Shown piece by piece: positions 39,006-46,736 of a stretch of 64,000 nucleotides of DNA (the stretch's first letter is position 1; each line of letters opens with the position of its first letter). The notes below the pieces were generated by a model. It was given only the letters and a program-made list of their open reading frames with translations. It was not told the DNA's origin and ran no database searches. Source of the stretch: Methylocystis rosea SV97 (GTDB taxonomy: Bacteria; Pseudomonadota; Alphaproteobacteria; Rhizobiales; Beijerinckiaceae); assembly GCF_000372845.1 (NCBI RefSeq), contig NZ_KB889963.1:1608146-1672145 (forward strand), in the 5' to 3' direction. The translations under genes and the position numbers were made by a program.

Positions 39006-39463
39006 CCAAGACGCATAAGGGCGCCGCGCTGCTCGGCCGCACGGCCGCGCTGCCGGCTTCGCCGGACGAGGCCGAACTCGATCTCGTTCCCAATCCCCAC
39101 AAAGACGAGACCTATCTCGTGCGCTTCACCGCGCCGGAGTTCACCTCGCTTTGCCCGGTGACGGGACAGCCTGATTTCGCGCATATCGTTATCGACTATG
39201 TCCCGGCCGAATGGCTGGTCGAGTCGAAGGCGCTGAAGCTTTACCTTGGAAGTTTCCGAAACCACGGCGCCTTTCACGAAGACTGCACGCTGCGGATCGC
39301 GCGCGATCTCGTTGCGGCGATGGCGCCGAAATGGCTGCGCATCGGCGGCTATTGGTATCCGCGCGGCGGCATGCCGATCGACGTCTTCTGGCAGACCGGC
39401 GCCCCGCCCGAAGGGCTGTGGCTTCCCGATCAGGGCGTGCCGCCATACCGGGGGCGAGGCTAG
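39002..39463 (+). CDS. queF: NADPH-dependent 7-cyano-7-deazaguanine reductase
   Basis: Reduces preQ0 to preQ1 in queuosine synthesis. The 153-aa protein is the short unimodular QueF type. The substrate-binding and catalytic motif is [17 protein letters not shown], with the thioimide-forming Cys and downstream Asp, followed by [20 protein letters not shown]. The ATG at 39002 is preferred; the upstream frame to 38951 reads through unrelated sequence. queC lies 6.4 kb downstream on the same strand, so both QueF and QueC reactions of the pathway are encoded in the window. Confidence 0.95.
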   Translation: MTKTHKGAALLGRTAALPASPDEAELDLVPNPHKDETYLVRFTAPEFTSLCPVTGQPDFAHIVIDYVPAEWLVESKALKLYLGSFRNHGAFHEDCTLRIARDLVAAMAPKWLRIGGYWYPRGGMPIDVFWQTGAPPEGLWLPDQGVPPYRGRG

Positions 39464-39571
39464 ACGTTTGGGCCGCCGCAAAGCCCAACCTTGTGCGTCC
39501 GCCAGTAAATCACCTATGGGTCACAGCCGTCTCCTGACAAAGAGACCGTCCGATCGCGGGACCCAGAGAAC

Positions 39572-41275
39572 ATGAAGCTTCGGACGTTTTTCTCGATCTT
39601 CTTCCTGTTGCTCGTCGCTCTCGCGGGCGGCAATTTGGCGCTGGGCGTTTTTCTGGAAAAAGCTCAGAAGAATCTGGAGACATCGCACCGCGAATTGCAA
39701 TCCTTGACCACGCTTGCTGAGGATTTGGTTTTTTCCTCGCAGTGGCAGACTCGCTTTGCGCGAGGTTACATCTCCAGCAACGATCCGAGACGCGTTGAGT
39801 GGTACAACACGATCGAAGACATACTAAACGGCAAAGTCGCTCGACCGAAAGACTATGATGCTGGCTATTGGGACCTCGTGAATGGCGGAATCATTCCGCC
39901 GCCCGAGAAGAAAAGCGACCGCGCGGTTTCCATCGAGGAGCGCTTCCTAAGCCAGAATATCACCGCGCATGAATTGAACAAGCTTAAGGAAGCGCGAAGC
40001 TTCATGGAAAAAGTAGTCGCGATCGAACGCGCCGCAATGCATGCGGTGGATGGCGAATTCGATGATGGCGCTGGAACCTATTCCCGCAAGGGCAAGCCCG
40101 ATCGCGCTTTAGCGACAAAGCTGCTGTTCAGCGATGAATATCGCAAGCTCAATGGAGATCTGACTCTGAGAATTGCGCAGATGCAGAACTTGATTCGGCA
40201 GAGATACGCCGGACGAATTTCCCAAGAACAGGCGTTCGCCAGCCAATTGTTTGAAGCCAACTCTTACTTGAATATCGGATTGTTTGGCGTGGTTGTTCTG
40301 TCCCTGATTTTTTTGCGCAACCGCTTCGCGGTTCGAGCGTCGCATCTCATGTCGGTCGTTCGCGAGATTGGCTCGGGAAATCTGGCGGCTCAAGCATCGG
40401 TCTTCGGAAGCGACGAGATCAGCGAACTCGCCACCACCGTCAACACGATGGCTGCAAATCTGAACGTCGCGTTCGACAAGCTCGAAGACAAGATAAAGCT
40501 TTCGGGCAAAGCCTTGTCGGACCTCGAGATCGAACGCTCGCGTTCGGAAAAGCTGCTCCACAATATTCTTCCCGCCGCAATCGCTGAAAGGCTGCGGGGC
40601 GGCGAGGAGACGATCGCGGAAGTTTTCCCTGAAGTTACGGTGTTTTTCTCCGACATTGTCGGTTTCACCGAACTTTCGGCAAAGCTTGGTCCGCATGCCA
40701 CCGTCAACATGCTCAACGTCCTCTTCGAGAAATTCGACGAACTGGTCGAAAAGCACGGCGTCGAAAAAATCAAGACGATTGGCGACAGCTACATGGTGGT
40801 CGGCGGAGTCCCGAACCGGGACCCGTTGCACTGTCAGCATATCGCGGACTTCGCTTTAGACGCGCAAAGTTTCATCATGAGTTTCGCGGAAGGGCTCTCT
40901 TACCCGCTCAAAATGCGCATGGGCGTGCACACCGGCACGGTGGCGGCCGGCGTCGTGGGGAAAAAACGGTTTTCCTACGATCTATGGGGCGATGTCGTGA
41001 ATGTCGCCAGCCGATTCGAATCGACTTCCAAGCCCGACAAGATTCACGTGTCCGAAGCGGTGAAGGTGCGTCTCAGCGACGATTACGTATTCCTCGACGG
41101 CGGGACTATCGAATTAAAGGGCAAAGAGGCGACGCGCTCGTTCTTCCTGATCGGCAAAAAGACGCAGATGCCGGGAATTTTGGAGTTCACGACTCCTGGC
41201 GGCGCGCCGGATAGTCCATCCCAACTGCGCCGCGATACGCCTTCATTTGTCCCTGGCTTCGATAGGCGAGCATAG
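39572..41275 (+). CDS. membrane-bound class III adenylate cyclase
   Basis: Makes cyclic AMP from ATP. In the 567-aa protein a first hydrophobic span (about 6-27), a periplasmic sensor domain (about 30-230) and a second span (about 234-250) are followed by a HAMP domain (about 251-305) and a catalytic domain (about 345-535). Metal aspartates are D361 (VFFSDIVGFTELS) and D405 (KTIGDSYMV). Base-selecting K401 and D470 are those of adenylate, not guanylate, cyclases. N477 and R481 (DVVNVASRFES) are intact. The tail overlaps the convergent NiCoT gene by 89 bases. Possible partners are the Crp-like gene at 42473 and the cNMP protein at 15036, which is inference. Confidence 0.92.
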   Translation: MKLRTFFSIFFLLLVALAGGNLALGVFLEKAQKNLETSHRELQSLTTLAEDLVFSSQWQTRFARGYISSNDPRRVEWYNTIEDILNGKVARPKDYDAGYWDLVNGGIIPPPEKKSDRAVSIEERFLSQNITAHELNKLKEARSFMEKVVAIERAAMHAVDGEFDDGAGTYSRKGKPDRALATKLLFSDEYRKLNGDLTLRIAQMQNLIRQRYAGRISQEQAFASQLFEANSYLNIGLFGVVVLSLIFLRNRFAVRASHLMSVVREIGSGNLAAQASVFGSDEISELATTVNTMAANLNVAFDKLEDKIKLSGKALSDLEIERSRSEKLLHNILPAAIAERLRGGEETIAEVFPEVTVFFSDIVGFTELSAKLGPHATVNMLNVLFEKFDELVEKHGVEKIKTIGDSYMVVGGVPNRDPLHCQHIADFALDAQSFIMSFAEGLSYPLKMRMGVHTGTVAAGVVGKKRFSYDLWGDVVNVASRFESTSKPDKIHVSEAVKVRLSDDYVFLDGGTIELKGKEATRSFFLIGKKTQMPGILEFTTPGGAPDSPSQLRRDTPSFVPGFDRRA

Positions 41276-42269
41276 AGATGAGCCAGCTCGCGATCAGGAT
41301 CGCGGCGATCGCAAAGCCGAAATTGGCGAGATTGTCGTTAAGCCCTTGAACGAGGCGCCAAAGGCCGCCTTCGAAGCCGAGCTTATCGCCGATCAAGCCG
41401 AGCGCTTCGATGCCGCCGATGAAAATGGCGACGATCACCGACATCGCGGTCATGACCAGATTGTACCAAAGTTTCCTCAACGGATGGTCGAACGCCCAGC
41501 CGTAGGCTCCAGTCATCACGAGGCTATCCGTGGTGTCCATCAAGGTCATGCCGGCGGTGAACAGGGCGGGAAACACCAGAATCGTCGAAAATGACATGCC
41601 TTGCGCGGCCTGCGCCGCCGAAATCCCGAGCAGGCCGATCTCCGTCGCCGTGTCGAAGCCCAATCCGAATATAAATCCAACGACATACATGTGCCATGAC
41701 CGCGACACGAAGCGGAACAGCGGGCGGAAAACCCGGGTGAACAAGCCTCGCCCGTTGAGCAGACGGTCGAGGTCCGCTTCGAGCACCGGCTCGCCAAGTC
41801 GGGCGCGGTTGTAGGCCGACCAGATGCCCCTGAGCAGGAGCAGGTTTGCAAGGCCGATGACAATGAGGAACGAAGCAGACGCCATCGTGCCGATGGCGCC
41901 TCCTAGGGCCTGAAAGTCACGCGCCTGGCCCTGCATGGCCACGGCCGCCGCCGCCATCATGACCGAAGCGAGGGTGACGAAGGTGGAGTGGCCGAGCGAG
42001 AAGAAAAATCCGACGGAATAGGGCGTCTTGCCGTCCTGCATCAATTTGCGGACGACATTGTCGATGGCGGCGATGTGATCGGCGTCGAACGCGTGGCGAA
42101 GTCCGAACATAAAGGCCAGAACGGCCGCTCCCATCAGGCCCGGCCGATCCGAGAAGGCCGTCCACGCCCAAGTCCAGGCGAAGACATTCGCCACGATAAT
42201 CAAGCCATAGGTCGCCGCAGCCTTGGCTTTGAAATTTTCGCCTTGGTCGTCGAAAGGATTGAGCGCCAT
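41187..42269 (-). CDS. nickel/cobalt permease, NiCoT family (HoxN/NixA type)
   Basis: High-affinity Ni or Co importer of the inner membrane. The 360-aa protein has eight hydrophobic spans. The NiCoT signature RHAFDADHIAAIDN (H-x4-D-H) is in span II, with further family motifs LGHSTFV, GLGFDTATEIGLLG and FTAGMTLMDTTDS. The start at 42269 (MALNPFDDQ) follows a G-rich tract; a longer start at 42287 is possible. The last 89 bases overlap the adenylate cyclase gene on the opposite strand. Cobalt supply would serve the cobalamin genes at 59-62 kb; nickel would serve hydrogenase or urease, neither of which is in the window. The metal preference is not deducible. Confidence 0.93.
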   Translation of the reverse strand: MALNPFDDQGENFKAKAAATYGLIIVANVFAWTWAWTAFSDRPGLMGAAVLAFMFGLRHAFDADHIAAIDNVVRKLMQDGKTPYSVGFFFSLGHSTFVTLASVMMAAAAVAMQGQARDFQALGGAIGTMASASFLIVIGLANLLLLRGIWSAYNRARLGEPVLEADLDRLLNGRGLFTRVFRPLFRFVSRSWHMYVVGFIFGLGFDTATEIGLLGISAAQAAQGMSFSTILVFPALFTAGMTLMDTTDSLVMTGAYGWAFDHPLRKLWYNLVMTAMSVIVAIFIGGIEALGLIGDKLGFEGGLWRLVQGLNDNLANFGFAIAAILIASWLISMLAYRSQGQMKAYRGAVGMDYPARRQES

Positions 42270-42472
42270 GACCCCCCGCCTGAGCAATGCAGCATTCTAG
42301 CGTAATCGCTTAATTATGAAAGTTCATACGTTGGTCAGCGCTTCTCGACCATCCGTTGGCTGCGCGCAAGGCTTCGCGGATCGCCTTCGCCAGACCGTCT
42401 CTTGAGCAAGATGGTTTGCGCAGCTTCGATTTTGATAGGATGCGCGATCAGGCGGAAGCGCCGGGGAACGAC

Positions 42473-43129
42473 ATGCTGTCGGAAGAGAATATCGCCGAGT
42501 GGCGGCTCTGCGCGCCTTCGCTGCGGGAAGCGGAACTCTCCGATGGCGAAACGCTGTATCGGCAAGGCGAGGAGCCGGGCTTTCTCTATTGTTTGATGCG
42601 GGGCGTCGTCAGGCTTTCTCATGTCGCGGAAAGCGGAGCGCAGATCACGCTTGCCATCGCGGGCGCCGGCGAACTCTTCGGGCGCGTTTCGCCAGGGCGA
42701 GCCTCGGCGCATGCCGCAAGCGCCATCGGCGAAACGTGCGTCCTGATGTTCGACCCTTCGGACGTGGCCCGTCTCCTCGCGAAAAGCCCATCGTTCGCGA
42801 GCTTCCTGAGCGCCGGACTGGAGGCGTCGCGGGAACGCGCCGAGCGCAGGCTGATCGACCGCCAGACCAAGTCAGTCGCCGCGCGGCTGATCGAGACGCT
42901 GGGGGAGCTTGCGCTCGCCTTTGGCGCGCCCTGTCCGCATGGCTATTCGCTCGAGATCCGGCTCACGCAGCAGGACATCGCCGATCTCGTCCATGCCAGC
43001 CGCCCAGTCGTGACGCGGATCATGAATGATTTGCGGCGCCGGGGGGCGCTCGACTATCGGCGCGACCTCATCTGCGTCAATCACGTCGCGCTGCAATCCC
43101 TGGCGAAGGAAAAAGGCGGCGATCTGTGA
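42473..43129 (+). CDS. Crp/Fnr family transcriptional regulator
   Basis: A 218-aa regulator. The cNMP-binding-like barrel (about 10-120) shows GETLYRQGEEPGFLYCLMRG, but the phosphate-binding cassette is not a clear CRP match, so cAMP binding is uncertain. The Crp-type HTH at the C-terminus is LTQQDIADLVHASRPVVTRI. No FNR-type N-terminal Cys cluster is seen (only a single Cys near residue 12), so it is not an oxygen sensor of that kind. The start at 42473 has GGGGAA upstream; 42440 is an alternative. It is divergent from the NiCoT gene with about 200 bases between, and may regulate it. Confidence 0.88.
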   Translation: MLSEENIAEWRLCAPSLREAELSDGETLYRQGEEPGFLYCLMRGVVRLSHVAESGAQITLAIAGAGELFGRVSPGRASAHAASAIGETCVLMFDPSDVARLLAKSPSFASFLSAGLEASRERAERRLIDRQTKSVAARLIETLGELALAFGAPCPHGYSLEIRLTQQDIADLVHASRPVVTRIMNDLRRRGALDYRRDLICVNHVALQSLAKEKGGDL

Positions 43130-43211
43130 TCAAGATGACAGACCGCCACTGCGCCGCGCGGTAACGACAAGCGCGGCGGCCGATCCGCGCCGCCAATGCG
43201 GAGAAACCACA

Positions 43212-43562
43212 ATGAAACCGCTCCCGGCGCGCCTGCATGGCTATCTCGACTATCTGACGGTTTTGATTTTCCTGGCCGCGCCAGCCGTGCTTGGCTTCGG
43301 TGGCCTGCCGGCGAAGCTCGCCTGGCTGCTTGCGGGCGTGCATCTGGCGATGACGCTCGTGACGAAATTTCCGCTCGGCGTCTTTCGGCGATTGGCCTTC
43401 GCGCTTCATGGCTGGGTCGAAAGGATCGTCGGCCCAGCGCTCATCGCCATCGCTTTTCTTCCCGATATTTTCAGCGTCAAGCCGGCCTTCGCTTTTTTTG
43501 CCGGCATGGGCCTTATCATCATCGCGGTCGGCTGGCTGACCGATTACGCGGAGGCGGATTAA
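43212..43562 (+). CDS. small inner-membrane protein, four spans
   Basis: A 116-aa hydrophobic protein, no named family I can assign with confidence; it resembles SPW-repeat-like small membrane proteins. Spans lie at about residues 13-31, 34-50, 68-86 and 91-109, with a HGYLDYLTVL opening and a second HGWVERIVGP motif at the start of the second pair, suggesting an internal duplication. The start ATG at 43212 follows a GGAGAAACCAC site. It is 82 bases downstream of the Crp-like gene and may belong to its regulon. Confidence 0.65.
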   Translation: MKPLPARLHGYLDYLTVLIFLAAPAVLGFGGLPAKLAWLLAGVHLAMTLVTKFPLGVFRRLAFALHGWVERIVGPALIAIAFLPDIFSVKPAFAFFAGMGLIIIAVGWLTDYAEAD

Positions 43563-43638
43563 CGCCGACGCCCCCTCCCGATCAGGCTTTCGGCCCGTCG
43601 GAGGAATGACAGGCGCATAGGAATTGCTCCGACCTTCT

Positions 43639-44475
43639 TCAGACGCGCTTTTTCGCCAGACGGTCGAACGCCATCAGCTCCTTGACCATTGTTTCGAGTT
43701 CGCCGAGCGGAATTTGCGTCGCGCCGTCCGAGATCGCCGCGCCCGGATCGGGATGCGTCTCGATGAAAAGCGCCGCGACGCCGACGGCGACCGCGGCGCG
43801 GGCGAGCGTTGCAACGAAACGCCGCTCGCCGCCCGACGACGTCCCTTGTCCGCCCGGCTGCTGCACGGCATGCGTCGCGTCGAAGACGACGGGCGCGCCG
43901 GTCTCCCTTAAAATCGGTAGCGAGCGCATATCGGCGACAAGCGCGTTATAGCCGAAGCTCGTCCCCCGCTCGGTGACGAGGACGCCGGCGGCGCCGGCCT
44001 CACGCGCTTTCTCGACGGCGTGGACCATGTCCCACGGCGCCAGGAACGGACCCTTCTTGATATTGACGGGGCGTCCGGTTTTCGCCGCGGCGACGATGAG
44101 ATCGGTCTGCCGGGAGAGGAAGGCGGGAATCTGCAAGAGGTCGGCGACCTCGGCGACGCGCGCGCATTGCCATGCTTCATGCACGTCGGTCGTTATCTGG
44201 AGGCCGGTCTTTTCCTTGATTTCAGCAAAGATCGGTAGCGCGGCGTCGAGGCCGACGCCCCGCGCCGCTTCGCCGCTGGTGCGGTTCGCCTTGTCGAAGG
44301 ACGCCTTGAAGACGACGCCGATCTTCAGCCGCTCGCCGAGCCGGGCAAGCTCTTCAGCGACCTTGAGCCCCATGTCCGCGCTTTCAAGCGCGCAGGGGCC
44401 GGCGATAAGCGTCAGCGGCCGATCATTGCCGATCTCGACGCGGCGCGGGCCATCTCCGATGATTATGCTTGTCAC
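43639..44475 (-). CDS. kdsA: 3-deoxy-8-phosphooctulonate synthase
   Basis: Condenses arabinose 5-phosphate with phosphoenolpyruvate to give KDO 8-phosphate for lipopolysaccharide core. The 278-aa protein shows AGPCALESADMG at the N-terminus, FKASFDKANRTS, the central KTGLQITTDVHEAWQ, DLLQIPAFLSRQTDL and the C-terminal FIETHPDPGAAISDG. The catalytic residues are intact. Its stop is near the convergent small membrane gene. Upstream, on the same strand, lies the uracil-DNA-glycosylase-like gene after 12 bases. Confidence 0.97.
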   Translation of the reverse strand: MTSIIIGDGPRRVEIGNDRPLTLIAGPCALESADMGLKVAEELARLGERLKIGVVFKASFDKANRTSGEAARGVGLDAALPIFAEIKEKTGLQITTDVHEAWQCARVAEVADLLQIPAFLSRQTDLIVAAAKTGRPVNIKKGPFLAPWDMVHAVEKAREAGAAGVLVTERGTSFGYNALVADMRSLPILRETGAPVVFDATHAVQQPGGQGTSSGGERRFVATLARAAVAVGVAALFIETHPDPGAAISDGATQIPLGELETMVKELMAFDRLAKKRV

Positions 44476-44487
44476 CCCGGGTTTTTG

Positions 44488-45129
44488 TCATGTTTTCACG
44501 AGCCGCGCGACCTCGGCGCGCAGCGCCGGCAAGACGTCGGCTTCGAACCAGGGATTTCGCTTCAACCAGCCGATATTGCGCCAGGATGGATGGGGGAGGG
44601 GAAAAATCAGCGGCCTAGCGCTCGCAAATTCGCGCCAGCGCGCGACGATCTCGGCGACGCTCGCGCTCCTCGGCAAAGCGTGGCCGAGCCGCTCGAAATG
44701 ATAGTCCTGCGCATATCTGCCGATTGCGACGACCGTCTCGATCTGCGGCAGCGCTGCGAACAGCGAGTCGTGCCAGCGCGGGCGACACTCGGGGCGCGGC
44801 GGCAGGTCGCCCCCGGCGGCGTCGTAACCCGGAAAGCAAAAGCCCATGGGCACGATGGCGATACGCGAGACGTCATAGAAGGTCTCGCGATCCACGCCCA
44901 TCCAGTCGCGCAGACGATCTCCAGAGGGATCGTTGAAAGGAACGCCGGTCACATTGACGAGATTGCCGGGCGCCTGGCTCGCGAGCAGCAGCCGGGCGGT
45001 GGGCGAGACGCGCAACACCGGGCGCGGCTCATGCGGCAGCTTTACGCCCTCGGGCGTTTCGGCGCAGACGCGGCAGGCGCGGATGCACGCCGTGATCTCA
45101 TCGAGTTTCCTGCCCGACACGCGCCGCAT
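44488..45129 (-). CDS. uracil-DNA glycosylase-like family protein
   Basis: A 213-aa protein of the uracil-DNA-glycosylase superfamily (COG1573-like branch). An early Cys pair occurs at CRVC near the N-terminus, then LLLASQAPGNLVNVTGVPF, the DPSGDRLRDWMGVDRETFYD stretch of this subgroup, and the DNA-binding LPHPSWRN near the C-terminus. The usual catalytic GQDPY is replaced by SQAPG, so uracil excision is not certain. The start shares one base with the stop of the upstream GST gene, so the two are coupled. kdsA follows 12 bases downstream. Confidence 0.85.
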   Translation of the reverse strand: MRRVSGRKLDEITACIRACRVCAETPEGVKLPHEPRPVLRVSPTARLLLASQAPGNLVNVTGVPFNDPSGDRLRDWMGVDRETFYDVSRIAIVPMGFCFPGYDAAGGDLPPRPECRPRWHDSLFAALPQIETVVAIGRYAQDYHFERLGHALPRSASVAEIVARWREFASARPLIFPLPHPSWRNIGWLKRNPWFEADVLPALRAEVARLVKT

Positions 45130-45740
45130 CAGGGAACGACGCTCGGGCGCGCCGAGACGTCCGCCCGCCAGCGGGAGAGATTTGGTAGTGCGTCAGGGAT
45201 CTCGACCCGGGCGACCTTCGTCAGATCCATGGCGACGATGGCGGTGATATCGGCGATCGTGAATTCATCCGAGGCGATGAAGCGCCGCGAGGCGAGTTCG
45301 CCATCGAGAAAGCGCATCATCTGTTGCGCGCGCGGCCGCTGATGCTCGGCCAATTGCGGGAGCTGCGGAGACTCGAGCCGCGCCAGCGCCGGATGGCTGT
45401 GCCGGAAGGCCAGCGCCACCGGCGTGAACAGGCGGAATTCCACCCGGCGCTGCCACATTTCGACGAAGGCAGTTTCCCGCGCGTCGCGCCCGAAAAGCGG
45501 CGGCTCCGGATATAGCGACTCGATGTAGCGGCAGATGGCGACCGACTCTGTGAGCTTCGCGCCGTCGTCGAGCACGAGCGCCGGAACTTCCTCCAGCGCA
45601 TTGACCGCCGCATAGGACTCCTGCTTGTGCTCATGGGACATGAGGTTGACGTCGCGAAGGGGAATCGTGACGTTTTTCTCAGCCAGAAAAATGCGGACGC
45701 GTCTGGGATTGGGCGCCAGCGGCGTATTATAGAGCAGCAT
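45129..45740 (-). CDS. glutathione S-transferase family protein
   Basis: A 203-aa GST. The N-terminal thioredoxin-like domain is MLLYNTPLAPNPRRVRIFLA, with Pro-Asn-Pro near the active-site position rather than a clear Ser or Tyr, and EVPALVLDDGAKLTESVAIC as the glutathione motif. The C-terminal helical domain has the SDEFTIADITAIVAMDL motif. Together with the 1-base overlap with the glycosylase-like gene it forms a two-gene unit. Function unknown; similar GSTs are described as stringent-starvation-like. Confidence 0.9.
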   Translation of the reverse strand: MLLYNTPLAPNPRRVRIFLAEKNVTIPLRDVNLMSHEHKQESYAAVNALEEVPALVLDDGAKLTESVAICRYIESLYPEPPLFGRDARETAFVEMWQRRVEFRLFTPVALAFRHSHPALARLESPQLPQLAEHQRPRAQQMMRFLDGELASRRFIASDEFTIADITAIVAMDLTKVARVEIPDALPNLSRWRADVSARPSVVP

Positions 45741-45866
45741 CTCCGCCTCGGTTTCGGCTCGAATATGGGTGGACCGGACGCGATTGGTGAGGGCGCCGTC
45801 AAACTTTCAAGAGGCGCGCCCGCTGGGCGGCTCGCAGTTTCGCAGCCGTAACGTAAGTTAGGCGCG

Positions 45867-46610
45867 ATGACGAACGATCTCCCGACTCACTCCTCCGCCG
45901 CGCTCGTGCTGTTTTCCGGCGGGCAGGATTCCACCACCTGCCTTGCCTGGGCGCTGTCACGCTTCGAGCGCGTCGAGACGGTCGGATTCGATTACGGCCA
46001 GCGCCACCGCGTCGAACTCTCGCGCCGGGCCGGTTTGCGGGAAGGGCTCGCGCGGCTTTCGCCGCTTTGGGCCGAGCGGCTTGGCGAAGATCGCACGATT
46101 TCGATCGAAGCGCTCGGCGCGATTTCCGAGACGGCGTTGACGCGCAACGCGGAGATCGCCTTCGCCGCCGACGGGCTTCCCAACACATTCGTTCCAGGGC
46201 GCAATCTGCTGTTTCTGACCTTCGCCGCGGCGCTCGCCTATCGCCGCGGCGTCAACGATCTCGTCGGCGGCATGTGCGAGACCGACTATTCTGGCTATCC
46301 AGACTGCCGCGACCAGACGATCCGCGCCATGGCGCAGGCGCTCAGTCTCGGCATGGATCGCAGCATGAATATTCATACGCCGCTGATGTGGATCGACAAG
46401 GCGGCGACCTGGCGATTGGCGGAATCGCTCGGCGGCGAAGCGCTGGTGCGGCTCATCGTCGAAGAAACCCACACTTGCTATCTCGGCGAGAGGGGCCGCC
46501 GCTTCGACTGGGGCTATGGCTGCGGCGAATGCCCCGCCTGTAAGTTGCGCGCGCATGGCTGGGAGAACTATCGCGCCGGACAGACGAGCGCGACGGCCGA
46601 GACCTTCTGA
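45867..46610 (+). CDS. queC: 7-cyano-7-deazaguanine synthase
   Basis: ATP-dependent conversion of 7-carboxy-7-deazaguanine to preQ0 in queuosine synthesis. The 247-aa protein has the PP-loop motif [14 protein letters not shown] at the N-terminus, the central [16 protein letters not shown] and a C-terminal zinc cluster in [21 protein letters not shown] (four Cys), the family hallmark. The start lies about 130 bases upstream of no other plus-strand gene, so it has its own promoter. I see no convincing preQ1 riboswitch in the leader. Paired in the window with queF. Confidence 0.96.
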   Translation: MTNDLPTHSSAALVLFSGGQDSTTCLAWALSRFERVETVGFDYGQRHRVELSRRAGLREGLARLSPLWAERLGEDRTISIEALGAISETALTRNAEIAFAADGLPNTFVPGRNLLFLTFAAALAYRRGVNDLVGGMCETDYSGYPDCRDQTIRAMAQALSLGMDRSMNIHTPLMWIDKAATWRLAESLGGEALVRLIVEETHTCYLGERGRRFDWGYGCGECPACKLRAHGWENYRAGQTSATAETF

Positions 46611-46672
46611 TCTTCGAGTGTGGCGCCGAGGCCACAGTCGGCGCCGACCTGCTCACGCCGAGCCACAGCGTA

Positions 46673-46717
46673 TTGACACGGCTCAGCCCGCCTCGGCTAT
46701 GTTATGTTATAACATAA
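46673..46717 (+). promoter_or_regulatory. promoter with overlapping Zur-type operator
   Basis: TTGACA (46673-46678) fits a -35 element. About 17-19 bases later is TATGTT within a perfect 16-bp palindrome TTATGTTATAACATAA (46702-46717). This has the form of the alphaproteobacterial Zur box (a GTTATAAC core), and it covers the -10 region and start of the message. Bound repressor would block RNA polymerase, so the TonB receptor gene should be off when zinc is plentiful. Confidence 0.75.
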
Positions 46718-46736
46718 TCAGCGAGAGCGGGCGTCC

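Noticed and set aside
45741-45866. preQ1 riboswitch before queC
   Set aside because: No recognisable preQ1 aptamer pattern could be found by eye.
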